A stretch of DNA of 64,000 bases, taken from assembly GCF_900111245.1 (NCBI RefSeq), contig NZ_FOGO01000012.1:124001-188000 (forward strand). Direction: 5' to 3'. Position numbers and translations under genes: made by a program. Source of the stretch: Streptomyces qinglanensis. GTDB taxonomy: Bacteria > Actinomycetota > Actinomycetes > Streptomycetales > Streptomycetaceae. The notes under the pieces were generated by a model. It ran no database searches, was not told the DNA's origin, and was given only the letters and a program-made list of their open reading frames with translations. Shown here one piece after another: positions 57,834 through 64,000 of the stretch. Within the stretch, counting starts at the first letter, position 1; each line of letters begins with the position of its first letter.

Positions 57834-57904
57834 CTTGATAAATTCAAGTAAGTGCCGAAGGTAGCCCCAGGCAATTGAGATAGTCAAGCTTTGCGGAGTA
57901 CTGT
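57834..57904. promoter_or_regulatory. MarR operators and promoter, two TTGA-N5-TCAA sites
   Basis: CTTGATAAATTCAAG (57834-57848) and TTGAGATAGTCAA (57875-57887) share TTGA-N5-TCAA symmetry. The second overlaps TTGAGA, a -35-like box, 18 bases from TACTGT (57899-57904), which is followed after six bases by the MarR ATG. The first site lies over the expected leftward promoter of the MFS gene. Confidence 0.78.
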
Positions 57905-57910
57905 GACCAC

Positions 57911-58357
57911 ATGCCGGACGCCACTGGTGCCCCCGGACCCGGTCCAGCGCACCCCACCAAGACCCAGCTCATCGAGCTGCTCGCGCACGTGCTCAGCGCG
58001 CACGTCGCCGACTTCACGGCCGCGGCGGCCGCGTCCGACCTCACCGCCAGCCAGGCCAAGACGCTGGGCGTACTGCGCCGCTCCCCCGCCTCGATGCGCT
58101 CCCTGGCCACGAGCCTGGCCTGTGACGCGTCCAACATCACGGGCATCGTGGACCGCCTGGAGAAGCGGGCCCTCGTACGGCGGGAGGTGAACCCCGAGGA
58201 CCGGCGGATCAAGAACGTCGTCCTCACGGAAGAGGGCGAGCGGACCATCGACACCGTCCGCGAGACGATGCACCGCACCCAGCAGGCCCTGGACAAGCTC
58301 TCGGGCGAGGAACGCACGGAGCTGTACCGGCTGCTGGGAACGGTCTTCCCGGAGTAG
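57911..58357 (+). CDS. MarR-family transcriptional regulator
   Basis: 148 aa. Winged helix: ASQAKTLGVLRRSPASMRSLA, then CDASNITGIVDRLEKRALVRREVNPEDRRIKNVVLT. Terminal helices provide the dimer interface. ATG 57911 appears leaderless (TACTGT six bases before). Divergent from the MFS-OYE pair; the operators at 57834-57887 are its likely targets, and autorepression is expected. Confidence 0.9.
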   Translation: MPDATGAPGPGPAHPTKTQLIELLAHVLSAHVADFTAAAAASDLTASQAKTLGVLRRSPASMRSLATSLACDASNITGIVDRLEKRALVRREVNPEDRRIKNVVLTEEGERTIDTVRETMHRTQQALDKLSGEERTELYRLLGTVFPE

Positions 58358-58530
58358 CGCACCCCCGGAGCGACGGCACCCCCGGAGCGACGGCACCCGG
58401 CGGCCGCGACGCTCCGCACGGCAGCCGGAGACCGTCCGGGCCCGCGGCTCTCGCGGCCCGCGGCCGCCCGCCGCGGGCCGCGGCACCGCCCGGCGGCCCG
58501 GCGCACCCCGCACGGCCGTAAACTGGCGCG

Positions 58531-59496
58531 GTGAGCGCTGCCCCTTCCGACCCGTCCGCCACGCCCGACGCCTCCGGCAGCGGAGTGCTGCTCGGCCCCG
58601 CAGAAGTGCGGGACCTGGCGGAGACCCTCGGGGTGCGGCCCACCAAACAGCGCGGGCAGAACTTCGTCATCGACCCGAACACGGTCCGCCGCATCGTGCG
58701 CACCGCCGGGGTCCGCCCGGACGACGTCGTCCTGGAGATCGGCCCCGGGCTCGGCTCGCTCACCCTGGCGCTGCTGGAGACAGCGGCGGCGGTGACCGCC
58801 GTCGAGATCGACGACGCGCTGGCCGCGGCCCTGCCCGCGACCGTGCACGCCCGGCTGCCCGAGCGGGCCGCGGACTTCCGCCTGGTGCACGAGGACGCGC
58901 TGCGGATCGAGGAGCTGCCCGGTCCGGCGCCGACCGCGCTGGTGGCCAACCTCCCCTACAACGTGGCCGTTCCGGTCCTGCTGCACCTGCTGGCCGCCTT
59001 CCCGAGCATCGAGCGGACCCTGGTGATGGTGCAGGCGGAGGTCGCCGACCGGCTCGCCGCGCCGCCCGGCTCGAAGGTGTACGGCGTACCGTCGGTCAAG
59101 GCCGCCTGGTACTGCGAGGTCAAACGCGCCGGGGCGATCGGGCGGAACGTCTTCTGGCCCGCGCCCAACGTCGACTCCGGGCTGGTCTCGCTGGTACGGC
59201 GCCCGCACCCGCCGGCGGCCGACGTACCGCGCGCGGAGGTGTTCGCCGTGGTGGACGCGGCGTTCGCCCAGCGCCGCAAGACGCTGCGGGCCGCGCTCTC
59301 CGGGTGGGCGGGCTCCGGCGCCGCCGCCGAGGAGGCCCTCCGCGCGGCCGGGGTGTCCCCGCAGGCGCGCGGCGAGTCGCTGACCGTCGCCGAGTTCGCC
59401 GCCGTCGCCGCGCACGGCCCGCGCCGCGACGGCCCACCGCAGCGGCCCGCCGGACCCCCCGGCGACCGGAACCCGCACGAGGAGCGCAGCACGTGA
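58531..59496 (+). CDS. rsmA: 16S rRNA dimethyladenosine transferase
   Basis: 321 aa. KsgA family, dimethylating two adjacent adenines near the 16S 3' end. KQRGQNFVIDPNTV, motif I VLEIGPGLGSLT, VEIDDALA, the catalytic NLPYNVA, and a conserved QRRKTLRAALSGW near the end. A 25-residue N-terminal extension and a Pro/Arg-rich tail. GTG 58531; TAAACT at 58519-58524 lies six bases before it, suggesting a leaderless start. Overlaps ispE (GTGA). Confidence 0.95.
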   Translation: MSAAPSDPSATPDASGSGVLLGPAEVRDLAETLGVRPTKQRGQNFVIDPNTVRRIVRTAGVRPDDVVLEIGPGLGSLTLALLETAAAVTAVEIDDALAAALPATVHARLPERAADFRLVHEDALRIEELPGPAPTALVANLPYNVAVPVLLHLLAAFPSIERTLVMVQAEVADRLAAPPGSKVYGVPSVKAAWYCEVKRAGAIGRNVFWPAPNVDSGLVSLVRRPHPPAADVPRAEVFAVVDAAFAQRRKTLRAALSGWAGSGAAAEEALRAAGVSPQARGESLTVAEFAAVAAHGPRRDGPPQRPAGPPGDRNPHEERST

Positions 59497-60434
59497 CCCA
59501 GCCAGCAGCCAGCACCGCCGACACGGTCACGGTCCGCGTCCCTGCCAAGGTCAATGTGCAGCTCTCGGTCGGCGGAGTCCGCCCCGACGGCTTCCACGGG
59601 CTGGCCAACGTGTTCCTCGCCGTCGGCCTGTACGACTCGGTCAGCGCCACCCGCGCCGACGCGCCGCTGCTCACCGTCTCCGGGCCGGACGCCGCGCTGG
59701 TGCCGCAGGACCGCACCAACCTGGCGGCACGCGCGGCCGCGCTGCTGGCCGCGCGGCACGGGCTGGCCGCCGATGTGCACCTGCACATCGCCAAGGACAT
59801 CCCCGTCGCGGGCGGGATGGCGGGCGGCAGCGCGGACGCCGCGGCTGCCCTGCTGGCCTGCGACCGGCTGTGGGGGCTGGACAGCCCGCGCGAGGAACTG
59901 CTGGAGCTCTGCGCCGAGCTGGGCTCGGACGTGCCGTTCAGCTTCGCGGGCGGCGCCGCGCTCGGCGAGGGCCGGGGCGAGCTGCTGACCCCGCTGGAGG
60001 TCGGCGGCACCTTCCACTGGGTGTTCGCGGTCGCGGACGGCGGGCTGTCGACCCCGGCCGTCTACCGGGAGTGCGACCGGCTGCGGGAGGCCACCGGGAC
60101 CGGTTCCTCCGCCGCCGACGTCCCCGAACCGGCCGCCTCGCAGGAGCTGCTGGCGGCGCTGCGCACCGGCGACGCCGCGGCGCTGGCCGCCGCCCTGCGC
60201 AACGATCTCCAACCGGCCGCGCTCTCGCTGCGCCCCTCACTGGCCGAGACCCTGGAGACCGGGCTGGCCGCGGGGGCGCTGGCAGCGCTGGTCTCCGGCT
60301 CCGGCCCCACCTGCGCGTTCCTGGTGGCCGACCCCGACTCGGCGACCCGCATCGCACACGCCCTCACCGCGTCCGGCACCTGCCGCGGGGCGCGCGCCAC
60401 CGCGGGCCCGGCGCCGGGCGCCAGTCTCGTGTGA
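59493..60434 (+). CDS. ispE: 4-diphosphocytidyl-2-C-methyl-D-erythritol kinase
   Basis: 313 aa. GHMP kinase of the MEP isoprenoid pathway. VPAKVNVQLSVGGVRPDGFHGL at the N-terminus; ATP loop VAGGMAGGSADAAAALL; GSDVPFSFAGGAALGEGRGE; C-terminal VSGSGPTCAFL. GTG 59493 overlaps the rsmA stop as GTGA with GAGGAG upstream, giving coupled translation; the rsmA-ispE pair is common in actinobacteria. Confidence 0.95.
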   Translation: MTQPAASTADTVTVRVPAKVNVQLSVGGVRPDGFHGLANVFLAVGLYDSVSATRADAPLLTVSGPDAALVPQDRTNLAARAAALLAARHGLAADVHLHIAKDIPVAGGMAGGSADAAAALLACDRLWGLDSPREELLELCAELGSDVPFSFAGGAALGEGRGELLTPLEVGGTFHWVFAVADGGLSTPAVYRECDRLREATGTGSSAADVPEPAASQELLAALRTGDAAALAAALRNDLQPAALSLRPSLAETLETGLAAGALAALVSGSGPTCAFLVADPDSATRIAHALTASGTCRGARATAGPAPGASLV

Positions 60435-60565
60435 GCCCGCGTGCCCGCGGTTCTTCGGTCCCCGCGCCCCGCGGCAGCCGGTGACCGGGAGCCCGAGAAC
60501 CGCGGTCGGCCCGCGACGGCGGTCCCGCGGGGACGGTCACCGCGGCCGAGCCCAGACGGTCACGC

Positions 60566-60586
60566 CGGTCGGGACAGTCCCGACCG
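60566..60586. terminator. Hairpin between ispE and the serine-hydrolase gene
   Basis: CGGTCGGGA / TCCCGACCG, a 9-bp stem with a 3-base loop (60566-60586), in the spacer between convergent genes. Confidence 0.65.
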
Positions 60587-60604
60587 TCATGTCCGTTCCG
60601 CCCG

Positions 60605-61918
60605 TCACGGCTGTGCGACGACCGAGCGCAGCGCGCGGATCAGGGCCTGCGGACGGGGGTCACTGGTGACCGAGCGGTGCAGGGTGCCGGTGGTGTAGCC
60701 GAAGGAGAGGGCCGTCTCCGGGTCGGCGAAGCCGAGCGAGCCGCCGCGCCCGGGGTGGCCGAACGAGCCGGACCCCAGCAGCGGGCAGGCCGAGCCGTGC
60801 AGCATGTAGCCCAGCCCGAACCGGGTGTTGACCACCAGCACCCGGTCGGGCCCGTCCGCGTCCAGGGCGCGGGCCTGGGCCAGCGTCGCGGGCGTGAACA
60901 GACCCCGCCGGGCCGTGCGGGAGCGCCGCTCGGCGGTGCCGCCGCCGTCGGCGCGGTCGGCAGCGCTCTCGGCGCAGTCGGCGTCGGCGTCGTGCTCGTC
61001 CAGCGGGCCCAGTAGCGCCGCGTAGAAGGCGGACAGGGAGCGGGCCGTGGCGATGCCGTTCGCGGCGGGGAGTTCGGCTGCCCGGTAGGCCGGGTCGTTC
61101 TCGTCGGGCTTCGGGGCCAGGGCGCCGAAGGCGCGGCGGGTGAGGGAGTCCGGATCGGCGTAGGCGGCGGTGACCGCGCGCTTGGGCCGGGTGCGCAGCG
61201 CGCCCGGCTCCGGCGCGGGCGCTTCCTGTTCCGCGACCCGGGCCACCCGGCCGTCGTCCGCCACCTGCTGGGGCAGTCCGATCCACAGGTCGAGCCCGAG
61301 GGGTGCGGCCACCTCGTCGGCGAACCAGCGCCCCAGGCTGCGGCCGCCGCTGGCGCGCGCCACCAGTTCGCCCAGCAGCCAGCCGAACGTGTGCGGGTGG
61401 TAGCCGTGTGCGGCTCCCGGCTCCCACTCGGGGGTCTGCGCGGCGAGCGCGCGCGCCGCACGGCCCGGCTCCAGCGCCTCCCGCGGGGTGAGCGGAGTGC
61501 CGAGCGCGGGCAGTCCGGCACGGTGCGTCAGCAGGTGGCGGACCAGGAGGCGTTCCTTGCCGGCCGTCTTGAACTGCGGCCAGTACGCGCCCACCGGTGC
61601 GTCCAGGTCGAGCTGGCCGCGCTGGTGCAGCAGATGCGGGACGGCCGCCGCCGGCCCCTTGGTGGCCGACCGGACGAGCACGGCGGTGTCCCGTCCCCAG
61701 GGCGCGGCGGCCGGATCGGCCGGATCGGTGCTGCCGGCCCACAGATCGACGACCTTGCGGCCGTCCCGGTGCACCGCCAGCGCCGCGCCGCGTTCACCGC
61801 GCCGCTCGAAGTTGCGTACGAAGGCGTCCCGGACGGGCTCGTACCCGTCCGCCACCGTGCCGTGCACCGCCACCTCCGCGCCGTGCTCGGCCACCGCTGT
61901 GTGAACGACCTCTGCCAC
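60605..61918 (-). CDS. Serine hydrolase of the class C beta-lactamase / EstB type
   Basis: 437 aa, no signal peptide, so probably cytoplasmic. SxxK motif SATK with Ser84/Lys87. A GYHPHTFGWLLGELV segment occupies the Tyr-x-Asn position, with Tyr kept and Asn replaced. C-terminal FGHPGRGGSLGFADPE takes the KTG-equivalent place. Such proteins are usually esterases or peptidases. A Glu/Arg/Ala-rich loop near 320-345 is an insertion. GTG 61918 with AAGGAAAC. Substrate unknown. Confidence 0.85.
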   Translation of the reverse strand: MAEVVHTAVAEHGAEVAVHGTVADGYEPVRDAFVRNFERRGERGAALAVHRDGRKVVDLWAGSTDPADPAAAPWGRDTAVLVRSATKGPAAAVPHLLHQRGQLDLDAPVGAYWPQFKTAGKERLLVRHLLTHRAGLPALGTPLTPREALEPGRAARALAAQTPEWEPGAAHGYHPHTFGWLLGELVARASGGRSLGRWFADEVAAPLGLDLWIGLPQQVADDGRVARVAEQEAPAPEPGALRTRPKRAVTAAYADPDSLTRRAFGALAPKPDENDPAYRAAELPAANGIATARSLSAFYAALLGPLDEHDADADCAESAADRADGGGTAERRSRTARRGLFTPATLAQARALDADGPDRVLVVNTRFGLGYMLHGSACPLLGSGSFGHPGRGGSLGFADPETALSFGYTTGTLHRSVTSDPRPQALIRALRSVVAQP

Positions 61919-62046
61919 GTTTCCTTCGCTCCTGTCGCCTGGGGGCGCTTTTGTGGCGCCGCGCCCCCCATGGTCCTACGCGCCGCACGGTGCCGTGCGC
62001 CGGGGGCGGCCTCGACCGTGCGGCCCCGCCCCGGGGACCGGGTCGC

Positions 62047-62208
62047 CCCGGGGGACCGGGCCGGCTCGGGGGACCGGGCCGGCTCGGGGGACCGGGCCGG
62101 CTCGGGGGACCGGGCCGGCTCGGGGGACCGGCGCCGGACCGGCTCGGGCGACGGGCGCCGGGCCGGCTCGGGCGACGGGCGCCGGGACCGCTCAGGCGAC
62201 CGGCGCCG
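62047..62208. repeat. Minisatellite spanning the cbiO stop codon
   Basis: Four 18-bp units (62047-62118, consensus CTCGGGGGACCGGGCCGG), then three 24-bp units (62119-62190, form CTCGGGCGACGGGCGCCGG...), then an 18-bp unit (62191-62208) that contains the TGA (62192-62194) of cbiO and its last codons. Unit lengths of 18 and 24 keep any frame intact. No unique spacers, so not CRISPR. Confidence 0.85.
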
Positions 62209-63055
62209 TCACCGAGCGCGGGTCGAAGCCGAAGGGGAGTTCGAGGCGGTGGGCGCGCATCAGCTCGGCGTCGGAGAGCAGTTCCTGGGTGGTGCCGTCG
62301 GCCACCAGCACCCCGTCGCTGAGCACCACCGAGCGGGGGCACAGCTCCAGCGCGTAGGGCAGGTCGTGGGTGACCATCAGCACCGTCAGGTCCAGCGAGC
62401 GGATCAGGTCGGCCAGCTCACGGCGGGCCGCCGGGTCCAGGTTGGAGGACGGCTCGTCCAGCACCAGGATCTCCGGGCGGCCGGCCAGCACGGTGGCGAC
62501 CGCGACGCGGCGCCGCTGGCCGAACGAGAGGTGGTGCGGCGCCCGGTGGGCGTGCTCGGCCATCCCGACGCGCTCCAGCGCCTCCTGCACCCGGGCCTCC
62601 AGTTCGGCACCGCGCAGTCCCGCGGCGGCCGGGCCGAAGGCCACGTCCTCGCGGACCGTCGGCATGAAGAGCTGGTCGTCCGGATCCTGGAAGACGATGC
62701 CGACCCGGCGCCGGATCTCCGCGAGATGGGCGCGTTCGGCGCGCAGCCCGGCCACGGTGACCGAGCCGGCGCCGGGCGTCAGGATGCCGTTCAGGTGCAG
62801 TACCAGCGTGGTCTTGCCCGCGCCGTTGGGGCCCAGCAGGGCGACCCGCTGCCCGCGCGGGACGGTCAGATCGACGCCGAACAGCGCCTGGTGGCCGTCG
62901 GGGTAGGCGTAGGCCAGGCCGCTCACCTGGAGCGAGGGCACCGGCGCCGCATCGTCTGCGGCCGCCCCGGCAGCGGTCCCGGCGGTCGTGCCGGTATCCG
63001 TGTCGCCGTTCGGGTCGGCGTTCGGGTCGGCGTTCGTGTCGGTGGAGGAAGTCAC
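62192..63055 (-). CDS. cbiO: ECF metal transporter ATPase CbiO
   Basis: 287 aa. Energises cobalt or nickel uptake with CbiQ. Walker A GPNGAGKTT, Q-loop VFQDPDDQLF, signature LSFGQRRR, Walker B ILVLDEPSSNLDP, H-loop VTHDLPY. A Thr/Asp/Asn/Ala-rich leader of about 40 residues precedes the domain. GTG 63055 overlaps the cbiQ stop as GTGA; ATG 63064 is an alternative three codons upstream. Last gene of the unit. Confidence 0.92.
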   Translation of the reverse strand: MTSSTDTNADPNADPNGDTDTGTTAGTAAGAAADDAAPVPSLQVSGLAYAYPDGHQALFGVDLTVPRGQRVALLGPNGAGKTTLVLHLNGILTPGAGSVTVAGLRAERAHLAEIRRRVGIVFQDPDDQLFMPTVREDVAFGPAAAGLRGAELEARVQEALERVGMAEHAHRAPHHLSFGQRRRVAVATVLAGRPEILVLDEPSSNLDPAARRELADLIRSLDLTVLMVTHDLPYALELCPRSVVLSDGVLVADGTTQELLSDAELMRAHRLELPFGFDPRSVTAPVA

Positions 63056-63816
63056 AGCACCCATCCCAGCAGGCAGATCGCGAGGGCGGTCACCGGCAGC
63101 GCGGCCGAGCGGGCCCACTCCGCGCGCGCGGCGGGGCCCGCTCCGAGCGCGGGCGGCATGCTGCCGGCGTAGCCGCGGCTGAGCATCGCCAGATGCACCC
63201 GCTCACCCCGCTCGTAGGAGCGGATGAACAGCGCACCGGCCGACTTGGCCAGCACTCCCCAGTGGCGGGGTCCGCGGGCCTCGAAGCCGCGCGAGAGGCG
63301 TGCGGTGCGCATCCGGCGCATCTCCTCGCTGATGACGTCGGCGTAGCGCACCATGAACGTGGCGATCTGGCACAGCAGCGCGGGCATCCGCAGCCGCGCG
63401 AGGCCCAGCAGCAGGTCGTTCAGCCCGGTCGTGGAGGCGAGCAGCACCGAAGCGGCCACTCCGAGGGTGCCCTTGGCGAGCACGTTCCACGCGCCCCACA
63501 GGCCGGGTTCGGACAGCGAGAGCCCCCAGACGGTGATCCGCTCCCCTTCCGCGACGAACGGCAGCAGCACTGCGAAGGCCACGAACGGCACCTCGATCGC
63601 CATGCGGGTCAGCAGATGGCGCGGCGGCACCCGTGAGACGGCGGCGACCGCCGCCAGCAGCACCGCGTAGGCGCCGAACGCCCACACGGCCTCCCGCGGG
63701 GTGGCGACGACCAGCAGGACGAAGCAGAAGACCGCTGCCAGTTTGCAGTGCGCGGGCAGCGCGTGCACGGGCGAGTGGCCGTGCTTGTAGAGCTTGTGCG
63801 CGTGTCCGGCACCCAT
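63052..63816 (-). CDS. cbiQ: ECF transporter transmembrane protein CbiQ
   Basis: 254 aa with five or six hydrophobic helices. N-terminal GHAHKLYKHGHSPVHALPAHCKL; the coupling-helix motifs MRTARLSRGFEARG and LAMLSRGYAG (two Ala-Arg/Ser-Arg-Gly motifs that contact CbiO). ATG 63816 with GGGGAGGG. Overlaps cbiO; 12 bases after the upstream gene's stop. Confidence 0.92.
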   Translation of the reverse strand: MGAGHAHKLYKHGHSPVHALPAHCKLAAVFCFVLLVVATPREAVWAFGAYAVLLAAVAAVSRVPPRHLLTRMAIEVPFVAFAVLLPFVAEGERITVWGLSLSEPGLWGAWNVLAKGTLGVAASVLLASTTGLNDLLLGLARLRMPALLCQIATFMVRYADVISEEMRRMRTARLSRGFEARGPRHWGVLAKSAGALFIRSYERGERVHLAMLSRGYAGSMPPALGAGPAARAEWARSAALPVTALAICLLGWVL

Positions 63817-63828
63817 GTCGGCCCTCCC

Positions 63829-64000
63829 CTAGCGCTCGGTCGCCGGCGGGCCGGACGCGGCGGAGGCACCGGCTTCGACGGGGGCGCCGCTGTTGCTGCG
63901 GCGGCGCACGGCGACGAAGACGCCCGAGCCGACGACGAGGGTGGCACCCACGCCGATGACGCCCGCCAGGCCGCCGGACAGCCGGGAGTCGGCGATGTCC
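63829..64000 (-). CDS. PDGLE-domain subunit of the cobalt/nickel ECF transporter (3' end)
   Basis: Runs off the right edge; 57 residues to the TAG at 63829-63831. DIADSRLSGGLAGVIGVGATLVVGSGVFVAV reads as the short external segment and single membrane helix of PDGLE-domain (CbiN-equivalent) proteins, followed by a charged Ala/Gly/Pro-rich tail. Position directly before cbiQ-cbiO supports this. It may be a separate subunit or the end of a CbiM fusion; the missing part decides. Confidence 0.7.
   Translation of the reverse strand, partial: DIADSRLSGGLAGVIGVGATLVVGSGVFVAVRRRSNSGAPVEAGASAASGPPATER

Noticed and set aside
62047..62208. CRISPR array
   Set aside because: Units are contiguous with no unique spacers and two unit lengths.

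Overview
The window is chromosomal DNA from a very high-GC actinomycete, almost certainly Streptomyces or a close relative. Evidence: strong G/C bias at third codon positions, frequent GTG starts, many ATGA/GTGA gene overlaps, genes that appear to start leaderless just after a -10 box, and a gene set typical of the conserved core of a Streptomyces chromosome (mfd, glmU-prs-rplY-pth, ppc, tam/tamR, gal genes, rsmI beside a protein mannosyltransferase, tatD, rsmA-ispE, cobalt/nickel ECF transporter). No phage, integrase, transposase, rRNA operon or CRISPR array was seen.

Layout. 0-6 kb: tail of an unidentified gene, mfd, a filament-like coiled-coil protein and an LCP cell-wall ligase. 6.2-6.8 kb: a nested inverted repeat about 0.6 kb long. 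6.8-11.8 kb: four genes on two divergent transcripts combining deaminase, WHH-nuclease and SUKH/Imm35-type domains, i.e. the domain vocabulary of polymorphic toxin-immunity systems but without secretion signals. 11.8-18.3 kb: orphan histidine kinase, tRNA-Gln, glmU, prs, rplY, pth. 18.4-24.4 kb: a five-gene cluster of type VII secretion flavour (small WXG-like protein, 768-aa WXG-like protein, membrane-anchored protein, lipoprotein, secreted protein). A low-GC segment (about 42-57% in sampled 60-base lines, against about 75% nearby) covers the last third of the large protein and the next two genes. 24.5-34.5 kb: ppc, acyl-CoA desaturase with its TetR neighbour, GNAT, tam/tamR with a perfect palindrome between them, SDR, PPOX enzyme, orphan LuxR-type regulator. 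34.8-40.5 kb: galT-galE-galK, divergent from a sodium/solute symporter and a small membrane partner. 40.6-53 kb: a second orphan LuxR-type regulator with a degenerate receiver, tandem membrane-anchored PQQ-type propellers, ABC-F ATPase, EamA permease, class B penicillin-binding protein, protein O-mannosyltransferase, rsmI. 53-64 kb: zinc-ribbon protein, tatD, a MarR-controlled MFS/old-yellow-enzyme pair, rsmA-ispE, a serine hydrolase, and cbiO-cbiQ-PDGLE of an ECF metal transporter.

How the parts fit. Much of the window is housekeeping: transcription-coupled repair, UDP-GlcNAc and PRPP synthesis, ribosome maturation (rsmA, rsmI, rplY, pth), anaplerosis (ppc), galactose catabolism by the Leloir route, and envelope assembly (LCP, PBP, Pmt). 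Three small regulator-target pairs have visible operators: TetR/desaturase, TamR/tam, and MarR/MFS-OYE. The two accessory segments that deserve attention are the deaminase/nuclease-SUKH cluster and the type VII-like cluster with its composition break.
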